From Selaginella moellendorffii (taxonomy: Eukaryota; Streptophyta; Lycopodiopsida; Selaginellales; Selaginellaceae), in NCBI RefSeq assembly GCF_000143415.4, contig NW_003314392.1:341334-405333 (forward strand): a stretch of 64,000 bases of DNA, in the 5' to 3' direction. This document shows positions 44,420-56,334 of this stretch, in pieces. The notes beneath the pieces were generated by a model. That model saw only the letters and a program-made list of their open reading frames with translations, searched no databases and was not told the origin of the DNA. How positions within the stretch are numbered: the first letter of the stretch is position 1; every line of letters begins with the position of its first letter. The position numbers were made by a program, and so were the translations under genes.

Positions 44420-47400
44420 CTACCTGGTTCTAGTGTCCGAAATAATGGCCGACCCAAAACCATTTGCTGTCGGCTTGAAGCCGTTCACCCAGTTCGTGTT
44501 GTCCGAGTGGGTGCCGTCGGCCTGGTCGTCTCTAAGCCTAACGAGCGATGGTACAATTCCCTGACAATACCTTTGCCACAAGGTACGGTAGGCCGCTTCC
44601 AAGCCTTGGACGAAGCTCGGGCCATTGCAAAGTTGGGACTTGAGCATCCTGTCCCGGAGTCCAGTCCTCAATGCCGAGAGCTTTGAAACGTCCGAAGCTA
44701 AGTCCACAGCTTTCTTCACGTACTCGTCTTCCGTCCGGGCGATTAGATTACACAAGCCTGCAGCAAGACAAGACCAGCCAGAGTCAAGAGTGAAGAGAAT
44801 GGCAGCTTTGTTATGCACTTACCGACTTGGCTCAGTAACGTAACACCCACATTGTTTGCATGGACCTTGCCTGCCATTGTAACGCACGGTATCCCCATGT
44901 AGAGCGATTCGCAGGTGGTCGTGGTACCCGCGTATGGAAATGTATCGAGGCTGTAGATAGAACAGTGAGTTCGAGTGATGCAAGGGATATGAACTTGGAT
45001 ACCTGATATCCATGAACGAATACGCCTGCATGTGGTCGTGGTTTAACAGAATGAGAGGCAATAGATCAAGCCGCATCGGTTGCACGCCCAGCTCCTCGAA
45101 TTTGGCAAGAAACTTGTCCCTTATTCCGTCACAACAAAATGGCTTGCACTTGACAACTAGTCTGGCTGTCGGAACGGCACAGAGTATCCTGGCCCAAACA
45201 CGAACAACCCGAGGAGTTATCTGCTTAGACGAGGATAGTTTAGCACGGAATGACGAGGAATCCGAAGCTTAGTTACCTTCGCTAGATTATTAAAGCTTCC
45301 GAAAGTGACAAAACCGTTTGTCAAAGCCGGGGCTTGAACGATTGGGCCTGCTTCGGCAGAAGGTGTGTAGCATAAAAAGCATCCCGGCAGCCTAACAAGT
45401 TCCTCTACGTGCCTGCGAATCTCTCACGGTTTAGCGCATTTGAGATTTGCGAAGGAACTTACCTTTGTCTGGTATCTGGCGGATCAGCCAATGAATCTGT
45501 AAATCTGTAATCAATTGTGGCTAGCCCAGTTGTGTTTGGATATCCTATCCAGGTGGCCTGTGCACAGGAGTTAGCAGTTCTTCTGTCTACGAAGCGACAC
45601 GCTTACCTGAAGAGGAGCCGGACGACACGCCATAACCCCGAGCTTATTATTTGCCGTATGCCCAGTAAGTTCTACCAAGATATCCACGTTATCTTCTCTG
45701 ACAAGAGCTGCTACTTTCTTCTCGTCGATTCCATAAACTTCCTTCCACATACCACCGTTTTTCAACACAGCGTCCTTAAAGCGTTGTGTTTTAGCGTCTG
45801 CCTGGGAACATTGCGAATGTTAGCACTGGAGTATCAAATTATGCTTCAAAATTACCTTGACGACTGCAGAATACACGACAACCCGGTAGTTACTATAGTC
45901 ATGGTGCATAAGCGGGGCTTCTATAAAATAAGAGACAGAATGGGTGAAGTAATCGGGTGAGATGTATCCTATGGTTAGTGGTCTGTCAGGTTCCTTGGAA
46001 TTGCTCCAAGTTGTGTATGGAGAATATAGACGCAAAAACCGCTTGCCCCAGTCTCTGGAAAACATCAAAACGTGAAGGGACAAAATGTTCACGAAAGAAC
46101 CTCAAGCAATCACCTTACTCTACCTGTGAGCATGGTATAATTTATCTTCATCCTCATATATGTAGTTCATTGCCAATAAGCGGTTCTAAGCGGACATAGC
46201 AATGCCGTGTTAGTTGCAGCTTGTATAAAAAGTGATTGTGCAGACCTGCCCGGCGTTCCGAGAGTCCGAGTCTATACGCAAGCAACGTTCGTAAGCCTCA
46301 ATTGCAAGATAAATATTTCCGGCATCTCGATGCAACACACCTGCAGGAACACTCATTCTAGAAAAAAATTGCAAGCATTTAAATCAGCGCACCGAGATTG
46401 TTATAAGCCTCTGCATACGAAGGGTTTGCGAGGATCGCCTTTTCGATCATTGCCGACGCAGAGTCCATCTTTCCCTGAAACAGAGCACGTGAAACGACCT
46501 CCGGTGTCTGAAAGCCAAGATCAAGTACCTGGACGGTATAAACGACGCCAAGGTTGTTGAGAGACTGGGAAAAGTCGGGTTTTATTGTAAGAGCCATCTG
46601 CATGCACACGATTGTTTCAGCGGTTTCTTGTACAGAAAAAAACACGAAGGACCTGATAACATTCGACGGCTCTGTCCAAATTGTCCCTGTCCTTGTAAAT
46701 GACTCCTAAGTTATTACATGCTTCCGCACACTGAGGGTTGAAATGCAACGCCAGTTCGTACATCACGACTGCCTGCACGCGCCATACGTTAGCGTGATTG
46801 AAACAGAAATTACGCACGCGGGATTACCATGTCGAATTTCAGCATTTCCCCGTACGCAACACCGAGGTTGTACATCGCGTCGGCATAGTGCCAGTTATAG
46901 AGCAAGGCCTTTTTGTAATAAGCAACGCCTTGATGGATGTTTCCCTCAAGCTTCACCTGATGTGGTCACCATGTTTGACTTTCTGAAAGCAACTGGAAGT
47001 TTACCTTAGTGCCAAGATCTGTCAGCGCGATCGCCATATTGTTCTTTGCGATTTCAAAATTTGGAGAGACAGCCAAGCACCTGCACACAAACACGTGGAA
47101 AACTATATCAGCGAACTGTAGAAGCTTTTCAAAAGCAACACCTCTCGTAGCAAGCGATTGCCGCATCTAAATCTCCCCGGTTCTTATAGATGACGCCCAT
47201 GTTGCAGTATGCTTCGGCATACATGGGCCTGTGCGCCGCGGCCTTCTCGTAACAGTTCAAAGCTGTGTCATACTGGAGCATCTCCGAGTAAACGACACCC
47301 AGGTTGTAAAACGCCGGCTGCATGGCACGAGAATCTTCGCTTGCTTAGTTCCACACGCAAAAGGATGGAAGAGGATTTACCGCGTACGTAGCATCCGCTC

Positions 47401-48150
47401 GAAGCGCCTCAAAGTACTTTTGCATACCATCGTGGACGTTCCCAGACAACTTCAAGCTGGTGCCAATGTCAGTCAAGACAACCGCGAGGCTTTCCAAGGC
47501 TGGTTTGTACTTTGGGTCTGCCTGGAGCGCTTTTTGATAAGCCTGCGAAGATACAAGAGAGAAAATCCATCTAGTTTGCGAGCAAAACGAGCAAAGGATA
47601 CACTCACCTCGGATGCTTCGAGCAGATGGCCCTCTTCCTTGTAGAGAATGCCGCATTGCGTTAGGGCTCGAGCATTGGAAGGATCGAGCTTGAGCGCCGA
47701 CGCGAAGCATTCCAAGGCCTGGCGCGCATTACCTTGCATCTGGAGGCAAACGCCCTTGCTGACCAGCGCCTGGACGCAGCTCGGCTCCGCCTCGAGCACG
47801 CTCTTGTACAGCAGCTGGGCATCCGCGAACTTGCTCCTCGACAGCAATATTTCGGCATAGGCAAGGGAATCCTTAGCTGGAGCTGCCGCTGCCGCCGCCG
47901 CTGCTGCTGGAATCCTAGCACTTGGAGCGTCGTCCTCATCGATCGCGGGCGCTGGAGGCTGTCGTCGCTTACTCTGCTGATGATCCAAGGCGCTGGACGA
48001 AGAATCCCTATCTCGAATGAGACCTATGACCGCGGCGCCCGAGGAGGAAGAGGAGGAGCACGAGGAAGAAGCGCTAGGGCTGGAAGAAGCTCCTGCTAGT
48101 GCGGAAGAATGAGAAGGCGGCATGGCCATAGCCTTGCCTTGCCCGCCCAT
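44420..48150 (-). CDS. SPY: SPINDLY protein O-fucosyltransferase (TPR + GT41 domain)
   Basis: Start ATG at 48150, stop at 44420, many short introns, about 900 residues as in flowering-plant SPY. The N-terminal part is Ser/Ala-rich. About ten TPR units follow ([78 protein letters not shown]). The catalytic part reads [90 protein letters not shown] and [17 protein letters not shown]. These are SPY rather than SECRET AGENT motifs. It modifies nuclear and cytosolic proteins, including DELLA growth repressors. Intact; convergent with RABF and divergent from the PMT gene. Confidence 0.95.
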
Positions 48151-48363
48151 TAGAGCAAAGTAGCCTATTCCATGTTACTATACACATAACACGCGGAATC
48201 AAATAAACGATACTTATAGAAGATTCGCCCAAATGCCCAGCTCCGGCATTCTCCCAAGGGCTAGGGTTCTTGGATTGGATCGCTCTTGGAGCCGTGCAAT
48301 GGCGGCAAGGGCAAGAATCGCGGCCACCGCCTTCTTCCTCAGGTAGAATCAATCGCCAGGGCC
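48151..48363. promoter_or_regulatory. Short divergent promoter (SPINDLY / PMT gene)
   Basis: Only 213 bases separate the two start codons, which face away from each other. It contains GGGCTAGGGTTCTTGG (telo-box type) at about 48250. Both promoters and 5' leaders must share this space. Confidence 0.6.
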
Positions 48364-50463
48364 ATGAAGAAGCTCGGATTCTTGGCGGAGACGCTCTGCT
48401 CGCAGCAATTCGTCAAGCTCGTCCTCGCCGCGGCTTTGCTCGCCTCCATCTTCCTCTATATTGGTTCTCTCGTCGGCGATGACAGCAGCAGCAGCGGCGC
48501 CGTCCAGCTCAGGCGGCCGCATTCTGGTAAATTTCGCTCTTGCCCGCCATAACTTCTCACTGATTTGATCGATCGCGATGGCAGATGATTTGTCACCCAA
48601 CACGGTTCGTCTGTCACTTCGATCCCAGCCACTCCAGATCCCTCCCGATGGAGTCAGCCTCTGCCCAAGCAACTTTACCGAGTACATCCCATGCCACGAT
48701 CCAAACTACATTGCTTCCATCTCCAGCAAGCTCAATCTCTCGAGAAGGGAGCACTTGGAGCGACAATGCCCCCCACCACATCAGCGTCCTTTCTGCCTTG
48801 TTCCTCCACCAAAGTCCTACAAGCTTCCCATCCGGTGGCCCCAGAGCCGAGACTATGTGTGGAGGAGCAACGTAAACCACACCCGGCTAGCCGAAGTGAA
48901 AGGTGGCCAGAACTGGGTCCACGTTAAAGGCTCCACGATGTGGTTTCCGGGAGGAGGGACGCATTTCAAGCATGGAGCTCCCGAGTACATCCAGAGGTAA
49001 CACTTTTCTTTTGATCCATTGATCCATCAGCTTCGTGTAGACAGGCTAGGAAACATGACCACGGATTGGAAGGGAGATTTACAGACTGCTGGAGTGGCTC
49101 GAGTTTTGGACGTTGGCTGCGGAGTTGCAAGCTTTGCAGCTTATCTCTTCAACCTCGACATCCAGACCATGTCGTTTGCGCCGCTTGACTCTCACGAGAA
49201 TCAGATCCAGTTCGCTCTGGAACGAGGAATACCGGCTCTTGTTGCGGCGCTTGGAACCAAGCGCTTGCCGTATCCTTCCAGATCCTTCGATGCTGTTCAC
49301 TGTTCCCGCTGTCGCGTCGATTGGCACGAAGATGGTAAGCATTAGTTGGAATCTCGTGCATGATATAAAAATGTTCCTTTCCGTGAATCTGCAGGAGGTA
49401 TTTTGCTCAGGGAAATGGACCGGATTTTAAGACCTGGTGGCTTCTTCATCTATTCTGCACCTCCAGCTTATCGCAAAGACAAGGATTTCCCTGAAGTTTG
49501 GAACATCCTGACCAACATTACAGAATCTCTTTGCTGGAAGCTGATCGCACGGCACGTCCAGACTGCGGTTTGGAGGAAGACCGCCGACAGGTCCTGTCAG
49601 CTCGCCAAGTCCAAGCTGTGCGCTAACCAAAGCAAGGAGTTTCTAGACAACTCGTGGAACAAGCCACTGGACGACTGCATTGCCTTGTCTGAGGACAATG
49701 ATGCCAATTTCGTCCAACTTCCTTCATGGCCGGAACGGCTTACAACTTACTCGAACCAGCTCGGTAACTTTGTTATATACTCCAGTATGTGGTAACGGGA
49801 TTTCTTTTGCACAGGGATCAGCTCATCTTCTTTCAAAGAAGACACATCTCTCTGGGAAGGCAAAGTTGGAAACTATTGGAAGCTGCTTAATGTATCCGAA
49901 AATTCCATTCGGAACGTTATGGATATGAATGCTGGATACGGAGGCTTTGCTGCTGCCTTGTTACTACAGAACAATCCCGTGTGGATCATGAACGTGGTTC
50001 CATCGGAATCTAGCAACACTCTCAACGTTGTCTATGGTCGAGGCCTCGTAGGCACCTTGCATAGCTGGTACGTAGGCTTGCTCATACTCACTTGGCTTTC
50101 TTCTCATTTCTTGCATCCACAGGTGCGAAAGCTTTTCGAGCTACCCGAGGAGCTACGACTTGTTGCACGCATATCGCGTGATGTCCCTCTATCCAGGGAG
50201 AAAAGGGTGCCAGATCGAAGATATAATGCTGGAAATGGATCGGCTGCTGAGACCGAATGTAAGTTTTCTCATTTGACTTCTAGGAGTTGATTCTAGCAAC
50301 TACGACGCAGGCTCTTGCGATCTTTCAAGATTCCTCACCTGCGGTGCAGCGCATACTGGAGTTGGCACCAAGGTTCCTGTGGGTTGCCAGAGTCCATCGC
50401 ATTCTTGAAAAAGACGAGCAGCTTCTTATATGCTCTAAGAAGTTCTGGATCGTCGACGTCTAA
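48364..50463 (+). CDS. PMT-type (DUF248) putative S-adenosylmethionine methyltransferase, Golgi
   Basis: Starts at 48364 ([20 protein letters not shown]) with a signal anchor at residues 16-36 ([20 protein letters not shown]). Exon 2 reads [23 protein letters not shown] and [19 protein letters not shown], then the hallmark [33 protein letters not shown] is the AdoMet site, then HCSRCRVDW and [19 protein letters not shown]. The second half has [32 protein letters not shown] and [16 protein letters not shown], and ends in [10 protein letters not shown]. Domain order and length (about 600 residues) match the QUA2/TSD2 group, which is linked to pectin methylation. Introns are short. Intact. The exact substrate is not shown by sequence. 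Confidence 0.92.
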
Positions 50464-51030
50464 GGTAGAGTATGGTGATGATTAGTCTTCGAAGTTTTCC
50501 ACGAGAATGCACTGTGGCGACAGTAATAACAGGGTTGTTAGTATTCTCAGGCAGACACAACGATTTGTTTAGGAGCTATTGTAGTCCAGCAAAGGTCCTA
50601 AGCGAGAGGCATGGCTTTCATATCTTGGTTAGTTTGTGCCAACATGATTCTCCAGGTGTGGTAATAGCTCCTACACCGATCAAAGCCAGCTTGCGCGAGG
50701 TAAAAGTTCGTTTTCGTTATTTCTTTTTACTCTGCTTTGTGCTACTTATGAGCTACTGCTGGAGGATATCCACGCGAAGATCATGTCAAGAGGCTGAGAC
50801 TTTGGAACTCACTCGGAGTTGGAGTTTTTGTCATCCCCAAGAGCTGTGCAGACATTTCCGGAGCCACCAATGGACATTCCATCGTGGATTCGTGAAATTT
50901 CATTAGGAGGACATAGAAAATCATTTAAACACATATTAAGTTGACGAAATCTCTATCAAGTATTAAAATGTCTATTCAGCAATTAAACAATGGCTTGATA
51001 CAAATTCTTCCTTTGTATTCGTTGTCTGAT
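50464..51030. other. 3' flank with an unassigned coding-like fragment
   Basis: Plus-strand readings HGFHILVSLCQHDSPGVVIA (near 50610) and KRLRLWNSLGVGVFVIPKS (near 50785) look protein-like, lie in different frames and have no recognised family. Probably a relic. Confidence 0.25.
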
Positions 51031-51102
51031 GTCGTTGTAGTATAGTGGTGAGTATTTCCGCCTGTCACGCGGACGACCCGGGTTCGATCCCCGGCAACGG
51101 CG
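51031..51102 (+). tRNA. tRNA-Asp (anticodon GTC)
   Basis: 72-base cloverleaf: acceptor GTCGTTG with CAACGGC (one T-G wobble pair), D-arm TAGTATAGTGGTGAGTA, anticodon stem TCCGC/GCGGA with loop CTGTCAC, T-arm CCGGGTTCGATCCCCGG. No intron. It lies 87 bases past the stop of the minus-strand oxygenase gene. Confidence 0.95.
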
Positions 51103-51189
51103 AGATTACGAGCAAACATGCTTATAATTATAAACTTTATTTGATCAATTGGATTAATAAGTAATAACAAAACTTTACTTAAGGTATTT

Positions 51190-52233
51190 CTATGCATGCA
51201 TTTGCTGAAAGGGACAACGTAATCCTCCATCGTAGTATGGTCCAATCTTGCCGGATTTCAGCACTCCCAGCTCCGCCAGCTTGTATCCCTTCTCAAATGC
51301 TGGTGGCCGATACACATTCACGTTGAGCTGCCGGTACTCTTCCGGATTGGCAGCGGGATTGGGACACCAGTCCACCTCAATGCTGCCCTTCGCATCCTCC
51401 ACACGTCTGGGAGGCATAAATGCGGACACGCAGCTCCCGGCCAGCAGCTTGAACGCACCCAAGATGATCCACTCCACGATCACGGGGGGCTTTTCCAATC
51501 CAACAGCGCTCCTGATTGTGGGATCGATGAGCGCGCAGATCCCAGTCTCTACCAGCGGCTGCACGGGCTGAGGAAACGCGTCCAGCACCAGATGCTTGAG
51601 ATCCTGGACGATGCTCTTGTTCTTGTCCGTGAAGATGGCGTTCTTGGCCTCGTACTCGCGAATGTACTCTCGCATCTCGGAAATGCTGTCTGGGATGTTT
51701 GTGATGCCCATCCTCACGCCCACGTCGTGCCACACAACATACGCGGCCTCCTTCTCGTTGTCGGTCCACTTGCGGAATCCAAACTTCTCCGAGAAATCAA
51801 TGGGACTGATCACGTTGAGGCAGAGGACGTAGGCGAATTGGTCGTTTGGGATCTTGAATTTGTTGTGGATTCCATTCAATCTCCTCACCGCGTACGAGCC
51901 GCGATCGCTGTCGACGTGGTGGTGGATCATCTCGCTCACCAGAATGTTGGTCTCGGCGGCGCGCTTCTCGGGATCCTTGAGGCCGTACTTGGTCTTGAAG
52001 AGCAGATTTGTGATCCCGGGGATGCCCAGCGTGCGGATGGTGCCAAACTCGAGCGCCTTTTGTGAGAGGAAGGGGAATTCCACCGAGTACATATACCACA
52101 AGATCTTGTGGGCATCTCTCACGGGGTGGAGTGACGCTAGAAATCTCGCTCTCTCTTTTCTCTTGCCAATGCACACCATCTTCCATGCTGCAGCCATCAC
52201 GAGCAACACGATCATCAACAAGATTGCAGCCAT
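51190..52233 (-). CDS. mpaB/DUF2236-type oxygenase (latex-clearing-protein-like)
   Basis: 347 residues, intronless. Residues 1-18 form a signal anchor (AAILLMIVLLVMAAAW). The catalytic domain runs about residues 50-210: YSVEFPFLSQKALEFG, FGTIRTLGIPGI, HHHVDSDRGSYAVRRLNGIH, DQFAYVLCLNVISPI, FRKWTDNEKEAAYVVWHDVG and RMGITNIPDSISEMREYI. This order and the Thr/His-rich helices fit the ER-bound oxygenase mpaB / rubber oxygenase Lcp family (DUF2236), which binds haem. A plant-specific C-terminal region ends GGLRCPFQQMHA. Substrate unknown. A clear TATA box lies upstream. Two decayed relatives occur at 27747 and 38485. The family call is motif-based. Confidence 0.75.
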   Translation of the reverse strand: MAAILLMIVLLVMAAAWKMVCIGKRKERARFLASLHPVRDAHKILWYMYSVEFPFLSQKALEFGTIRTLGIPGITNLLFKTKYGLKDPEKRAAETNILVSEMIHHHVDSDRGSYAVRRLNGIHNKFKIPNDQFAYVLCLNVISPIDFSEKFGFRKWTDNEKEAAYVVWHDVGVRMGITNIPDSISEMREYIREYEAKNAIFTDKNKSIVQDLKHLVLDAFPQPVQPLVETGICALIDPTIRSAVGLEKPPVIVEWIILGAFKLLAGSCVSAFMPPRRVEDAKGSIEVDWCPNPAANPEEYRQLNVNVYRPPAFEKGYKLAELGVLKSGKIGPYYDGGLRCPFQQMHA

Positions 52234-52326
52234 TCTGAAATGGTTGCGTTGTGAAAACAGTTTGATCTAAAATCTGTGCGTGCAAAAGAAAGAACTAGGT
52301 TGGTGAAACATGGGCAAGAGAAGGGG

Positions 52327-52334
52327 TATTTATA
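52327..52334 (-). promoter_or_regulatory. TATA box of the mpaB-like gene
   Basis: The minus strand reads GGTATAAATACCCC, about 95 bases before the ATG at 52233, giving a plausible 5' leader of about 60 bases. Confidence 0.65.
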
Positions 52335-52339
52335 CCAGT

Positions 52340-53190
52340 GATCCAACAGAGATCACATTTCACGTTTTTTATTCATGTAGCACTAACGTGCACGCTGTTT
52401 GATCCGTGCATTCTTTCAGCCACTCATTTAACATCAATAAAAAAATCTATAGTCCCCTTATTGTACGTTTACAACATGTGGTCTATGCGTCACAAGTACA
52501 CTTTATTTTATTGTGGTTCAGGGTAATGTTTACAATAATGAGATTATATTTGTCTACGCCATCCCATCTCTAGCTTTGATAGAGCTCCATGGATTGACAA
52601 GCAAGAGTATTTGAAAACTAGCCAGGAAATTAATGACTCCTACTCACCCAAGCGCTAATAATCAAGGCACTATGCACGGTTGAATGGCAGACTGTGAGCG
52701 GCTACCAAGGCAAGGCGTTGCAAGCATGCATGTGGAGCAGTGAACAACGACCGTCTCCTATCAAGCTTCGAGCTACAGCAGCACTAAACCTTGCTTCCCG
52801 TGAGAAGTTATAAGATGACGCGCTGTTCTTCCAAAACACGCACACAGTCATGTTTAGCAAAGTGTTGACTGAATTCAGTCAGCACGGTATGATCCCTTCT
52901 CCAATTCACTTTGAGTTGTCGGTATTACTCTTCGGATTTGCAGCGGAAGCAGCTTAAGATGATTTGAAGAACCGTTTACGGGTGATGTTTTGCAGGAAGA
53001 TGTTTTGTTTGGATCCCTTCTCCACTGAAGATCACAACTCATAACTTAGAAAGCTCGTCATTTCGAGATTTGTATTCATCCAGGAGCTTTTGCAAAGTTA
53101 TTTTTTTGCCACTTCTGCACTTAAGAATTCAGGTTGTGTAATGCGGAATAGTTAAGAGAAAGGGGAAAAAAATGTGTTCACGGGATCTGA
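52340..53190. other. Intergenic stretch
   Basis: Mixed composition, no open frame of note, and no repeat family recognised. Confidence 0.35.
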
Positions 53191-53194
53191 ACAC

Positions 53195-53545
53195 ACCCTC
53201 CGTCTCTCATCGCAGCCATCGGCCACCTTTACACCAAGATCCAAGCCGAATAAGATGTGCGGCGATCAAGGGGTTAAGCAGGGCTGTCCCTTGTCTCCAG
53301 CTTTGTTTGGAATTACATCGATGCCATTGAGGCACTTTTCCAGGAAGAAGAGCTGTCGGACGTCTGACAGCCCCGATGAGTCTGTTTCTCTAATTACTTC
53401 TCTACGCCGATGACTTGGTCCTGCTCACCAACTCCTATGGGCAAATGCAAAGACAGCTTGATGCGCTCGCGAGATTCTGCACACGAACACAGCTCTCAGT
53501 AAGACACAGAGCTGCTGGCTTTCGGGAAGGGACCCCCCCTGTTAT
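53195..53545 (+). pseudogene. Non-LTR (LINE) reverse transcriptase fragment
   Basis: Shifted frames give IGHLYTKIQAE, GVKQGCPLSPALFG, YIDAIEALFQEEELSDV and then YADDLVLLTNSYGQMQRQLD. The GVxQGCPLSPxLF and YADD pair is diagnostic of non-LTR reverse transcriptases. About 110 codons remain, with several frameshifts. Dead. Confidence 0.85.
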
Positions 53546-53739
53546 ATTCAGGCCATGATGTCACAAGAGCAACACAGTACAAGCATCACCCTGCATTAGC
53601 AACGTCCTTAGAAGGTAGGAGTGCACACCAACTCTGTATGTCTCCCAAAAGACTTTGAAAAGGATTTTTGGAAATTTTAGGGTTTTATATAGATTATTTA
53701 GCTGAAGATTATCTTTTAGGGTTATTTAGTAGATGCGCA

Positions 53740-55150
53740 ATGTGGAGGATGAATCGGCGAATCCGTTCATTCGCCAGCTCGGCGATCCTGGAAGGCCGAC
53801 TCGAGGAAGTGAGTGTGTTTAGATGAATGAATCTTTTAAGCTGGAATTTTTGTTAGAAGGAAGAAGAAAAGGAGATTGGATGAGCTCTGCGTGGAAAGAT
53901 ATCCCCAGTTCGCGCGGAATGTGGTGCAATCCTGGATCATACAAGGCAAGGCAACGCTCGTTTCTTCTTCTTCTTCTTTGTTTTTTCCGTGTGTGTGGGT
54001 GTGTGGTCTTTCTTATTCCAATGGAAGAGTGTTTCTGTGTGTCCAGGGAAAGTTTTCGTGGATGGCCAGGAACAAGTCTGGGATGCAAGTCGCAGGAACA
54101 TCAGCAATCGAGATCACAGCCCAGCCTCCAAAATACGTTTGCAGGCACGTCTTATTCCTCTTTTCTTCTGTTTTCTTTCTTCGTCACAAAGGAAATGACG
54201 ATCAATCCAGGGCTGGAGACAAGCTCGCAGCAGCGCTGGAGCGGTTTGGGTGTGATTTAAATGGTAAAGTGGTGCTCGACTCGGGGCTCTCCACCGGAGG
54301 CTTTACTGACTGCATGCTACAGCATGGTGCCACGCGAGTGTATGGAGTCGACGTTGGCTATGGCCAAGTAAGTCTTTGTGTTTCTTTGGAAGGGAAAAAG
54401 GAAAGCGCTAACTTGGATTGAAACTCTCTCAAGGTTGCCGAGAAAATTCGAACCGATAAAAGAGTTCGCGTCATGGAGAGGACAAACTTACGTCTCTTAA
54501 CTCGGCTACCCGAGATGGTAGACTTCGTCACTCTGGATTTGTGCTTTATCTCGGTTTTGTTGGTGAGATTCTCTCAGTTCCAGCAATTTAGAGGATTGAC
54601 ACGCTTGTTTTTTCTTTTTCCAATCTTAGGTGATGTCTGCCGTGTGCTCGGTGATGAAGCAGGATGCGAGCGGCATCATTCTCATCAAGCCACAGTTTGA
54701 AGCGGCCAGGTCTCAGGTAAGTCTCTCTTTTTTAAGTGTATGCAGGCGTATCATCGTTTTTTCTCGCAGGTTGGCGGTGGTGGGATCGTGAGAAAGCCCG
54801 AAGTTCACAGAGAGGTGTAGCAAAATAGAATATTTATATATTTTCTTGACCTCTTTTTCTCTTGCTTTTGTGTGTAGGTGCTTGAGAAGGTCATAGATGG
54901 TGTTGAGGAGTTTGGCTTCGCTTGCAAAGGCTGGATGGAATTCCCAATCAAAGGCACCGATGGCAACACAGAGTTCCTGGCATACTTCCACAGGATGACC
55001 AAACAAACACCATCGCAGGTTCTGGTATCTAACACTCGCTTGCTGATTATCTTTATTTTTTTCCTTCTTCTTGCGCAGGAAAAACGCGAATTTGTTGCAA
55101 ATAAGTCAAAGAGTTACTACTTGGATCTTCTTGAACGCAAGGGATCTTAA
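53740..55150 (+). CDS. TlyA-like rRNA methyltransferase (S4 + FtsJ-type domain), organellar
   Basis: ATG at 53740 gives [20 protein letters not shown], an Arg/Ser-rich, mitochondria-like presequence. After a short intron comes the S4 part, [20 protein letters not shown] then VQSWIIQG. Next exons read [54 protein letters not shown] (AdoMet site), [52 protein letters not shown] and [16 protein letters not shown], ending at 55150. This is the TlyA 2'-O-cytidine methyltransferase layout. Two introns seem to use GC donors (CAAG|GCAAGG near 53945 and TGCAG|GCACGT near 54144). Around KVFVDG and NKSGMQV the frames disagree by one or two bases, so either splicing differs from my reading or a small indel is present. 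Confidence 0.78.
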
Positions 55151-56330
55151 AGTTCTCTTTATTTTCTCTTTGGAGCAACTGTACAAGAACTTTGTTTGAT
55201 CTTTGCAAAGTTTGGGTTTTGTTCTTCTGGAGATCCTAAATACTAGACGGGCAAAGCACCGGAATTTTGTCTCTTGGACGGTTCTAATGTTGGTGAACGA
55301 CAGAGTGATGGTCTTGCAGCTTCTCTCGAATGCAGTGCTTCGAAGGAGAGTCACAGATACGGAAGCTCTCAGGCTTCCGTAGCAGTGATCCAGCCTGCAG
55401 CGGACATGGCAGGGATAAAAAACTAAGGTTCCAATGGCCGGTAGAGACGAGTTTTTCCTTAATCAAGTCACAAATTTTAAAGCTTAATTTGGAGCTTCTC
55501 TTGTTTATAAAAGTCTGTCTTTCTTGCTATGCAAAGTAGAAAATAAAAAAGAGAAGAAAAAAGTGTTATTTTGCTAGAGGGCTGCAATATTTGTTGCATT
55601 ATTTGTGTTAAGCAGCTTTTCCACGATAAAATTATATGTTTTTCTGAATTACAGTTCGATTGGGGTCCATGAGCTAAGTTCCATGAAACAACTCTCAAGC
55701 AAATATAACTATGGTAACGAGCAGTACTAAAAGACCACTTTAGATGACCAGCGCCATTGGAATATTACATGCAAATTTTAGAAGCTCTTGATTCTTCTCC
55801 ACCTTTGCCTTGATGATAAGTTTCTTCTGCAAATTCAGAATTGATTTCTCCTCTTGCTTGATCATCTTACACTCTCCTAAAAAGTCCCACAATCATCTGC
55901 AAGCTAAACAAATTTGCGGTTGTGGCAAATGGTGCTGCTGTAATAGTCTTTTACGTGGCTGCCCCTTTGCCACGCTCACTCGCTTCTTCCGTGGTCCCAG
56001 CTCTGCACCCTAAATGTTTAACTACTAACTCTAAATTAGTAATATCATGATTTTAATTAGTAGATGTTATTAACGGATATGTTAGTTCCAGTGAATGAAC
56101 GGCTATAATTTATAAGTATATAACCTAGGCTTGGTTTAGGTTTTTCTTCAGTGTTTTATATTTGTGCTCCTTATATTTTCTTTCTTATTTTATTCATTCT
56201 CTTTAGTATTATGGCTAGATTGGAATATGTAGATTATGCTCAAGATAGTATTCTTTCTTTTTCTGATCTTATTAAGAGAACTAATATTAAAGTGAATTCT
56301 TTTACTTTTTGTATTAGGGTGAGAATGTGA
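55151..56330. other. AT-rich intergenic stretch
   Basis: No supported gene. It leads into the AT-rich, transposon-derived right end of the window. Short frames only. Confidence 0.4.
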
Positions 56331-56334
56331 GAGA

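Noticed and set aside
51592-52065. 157-codon plus-strand ORF opposite the mpaB-like gene
   Set aside because: Antisense shadow of a gene with conserved motifs and its own TATA box.
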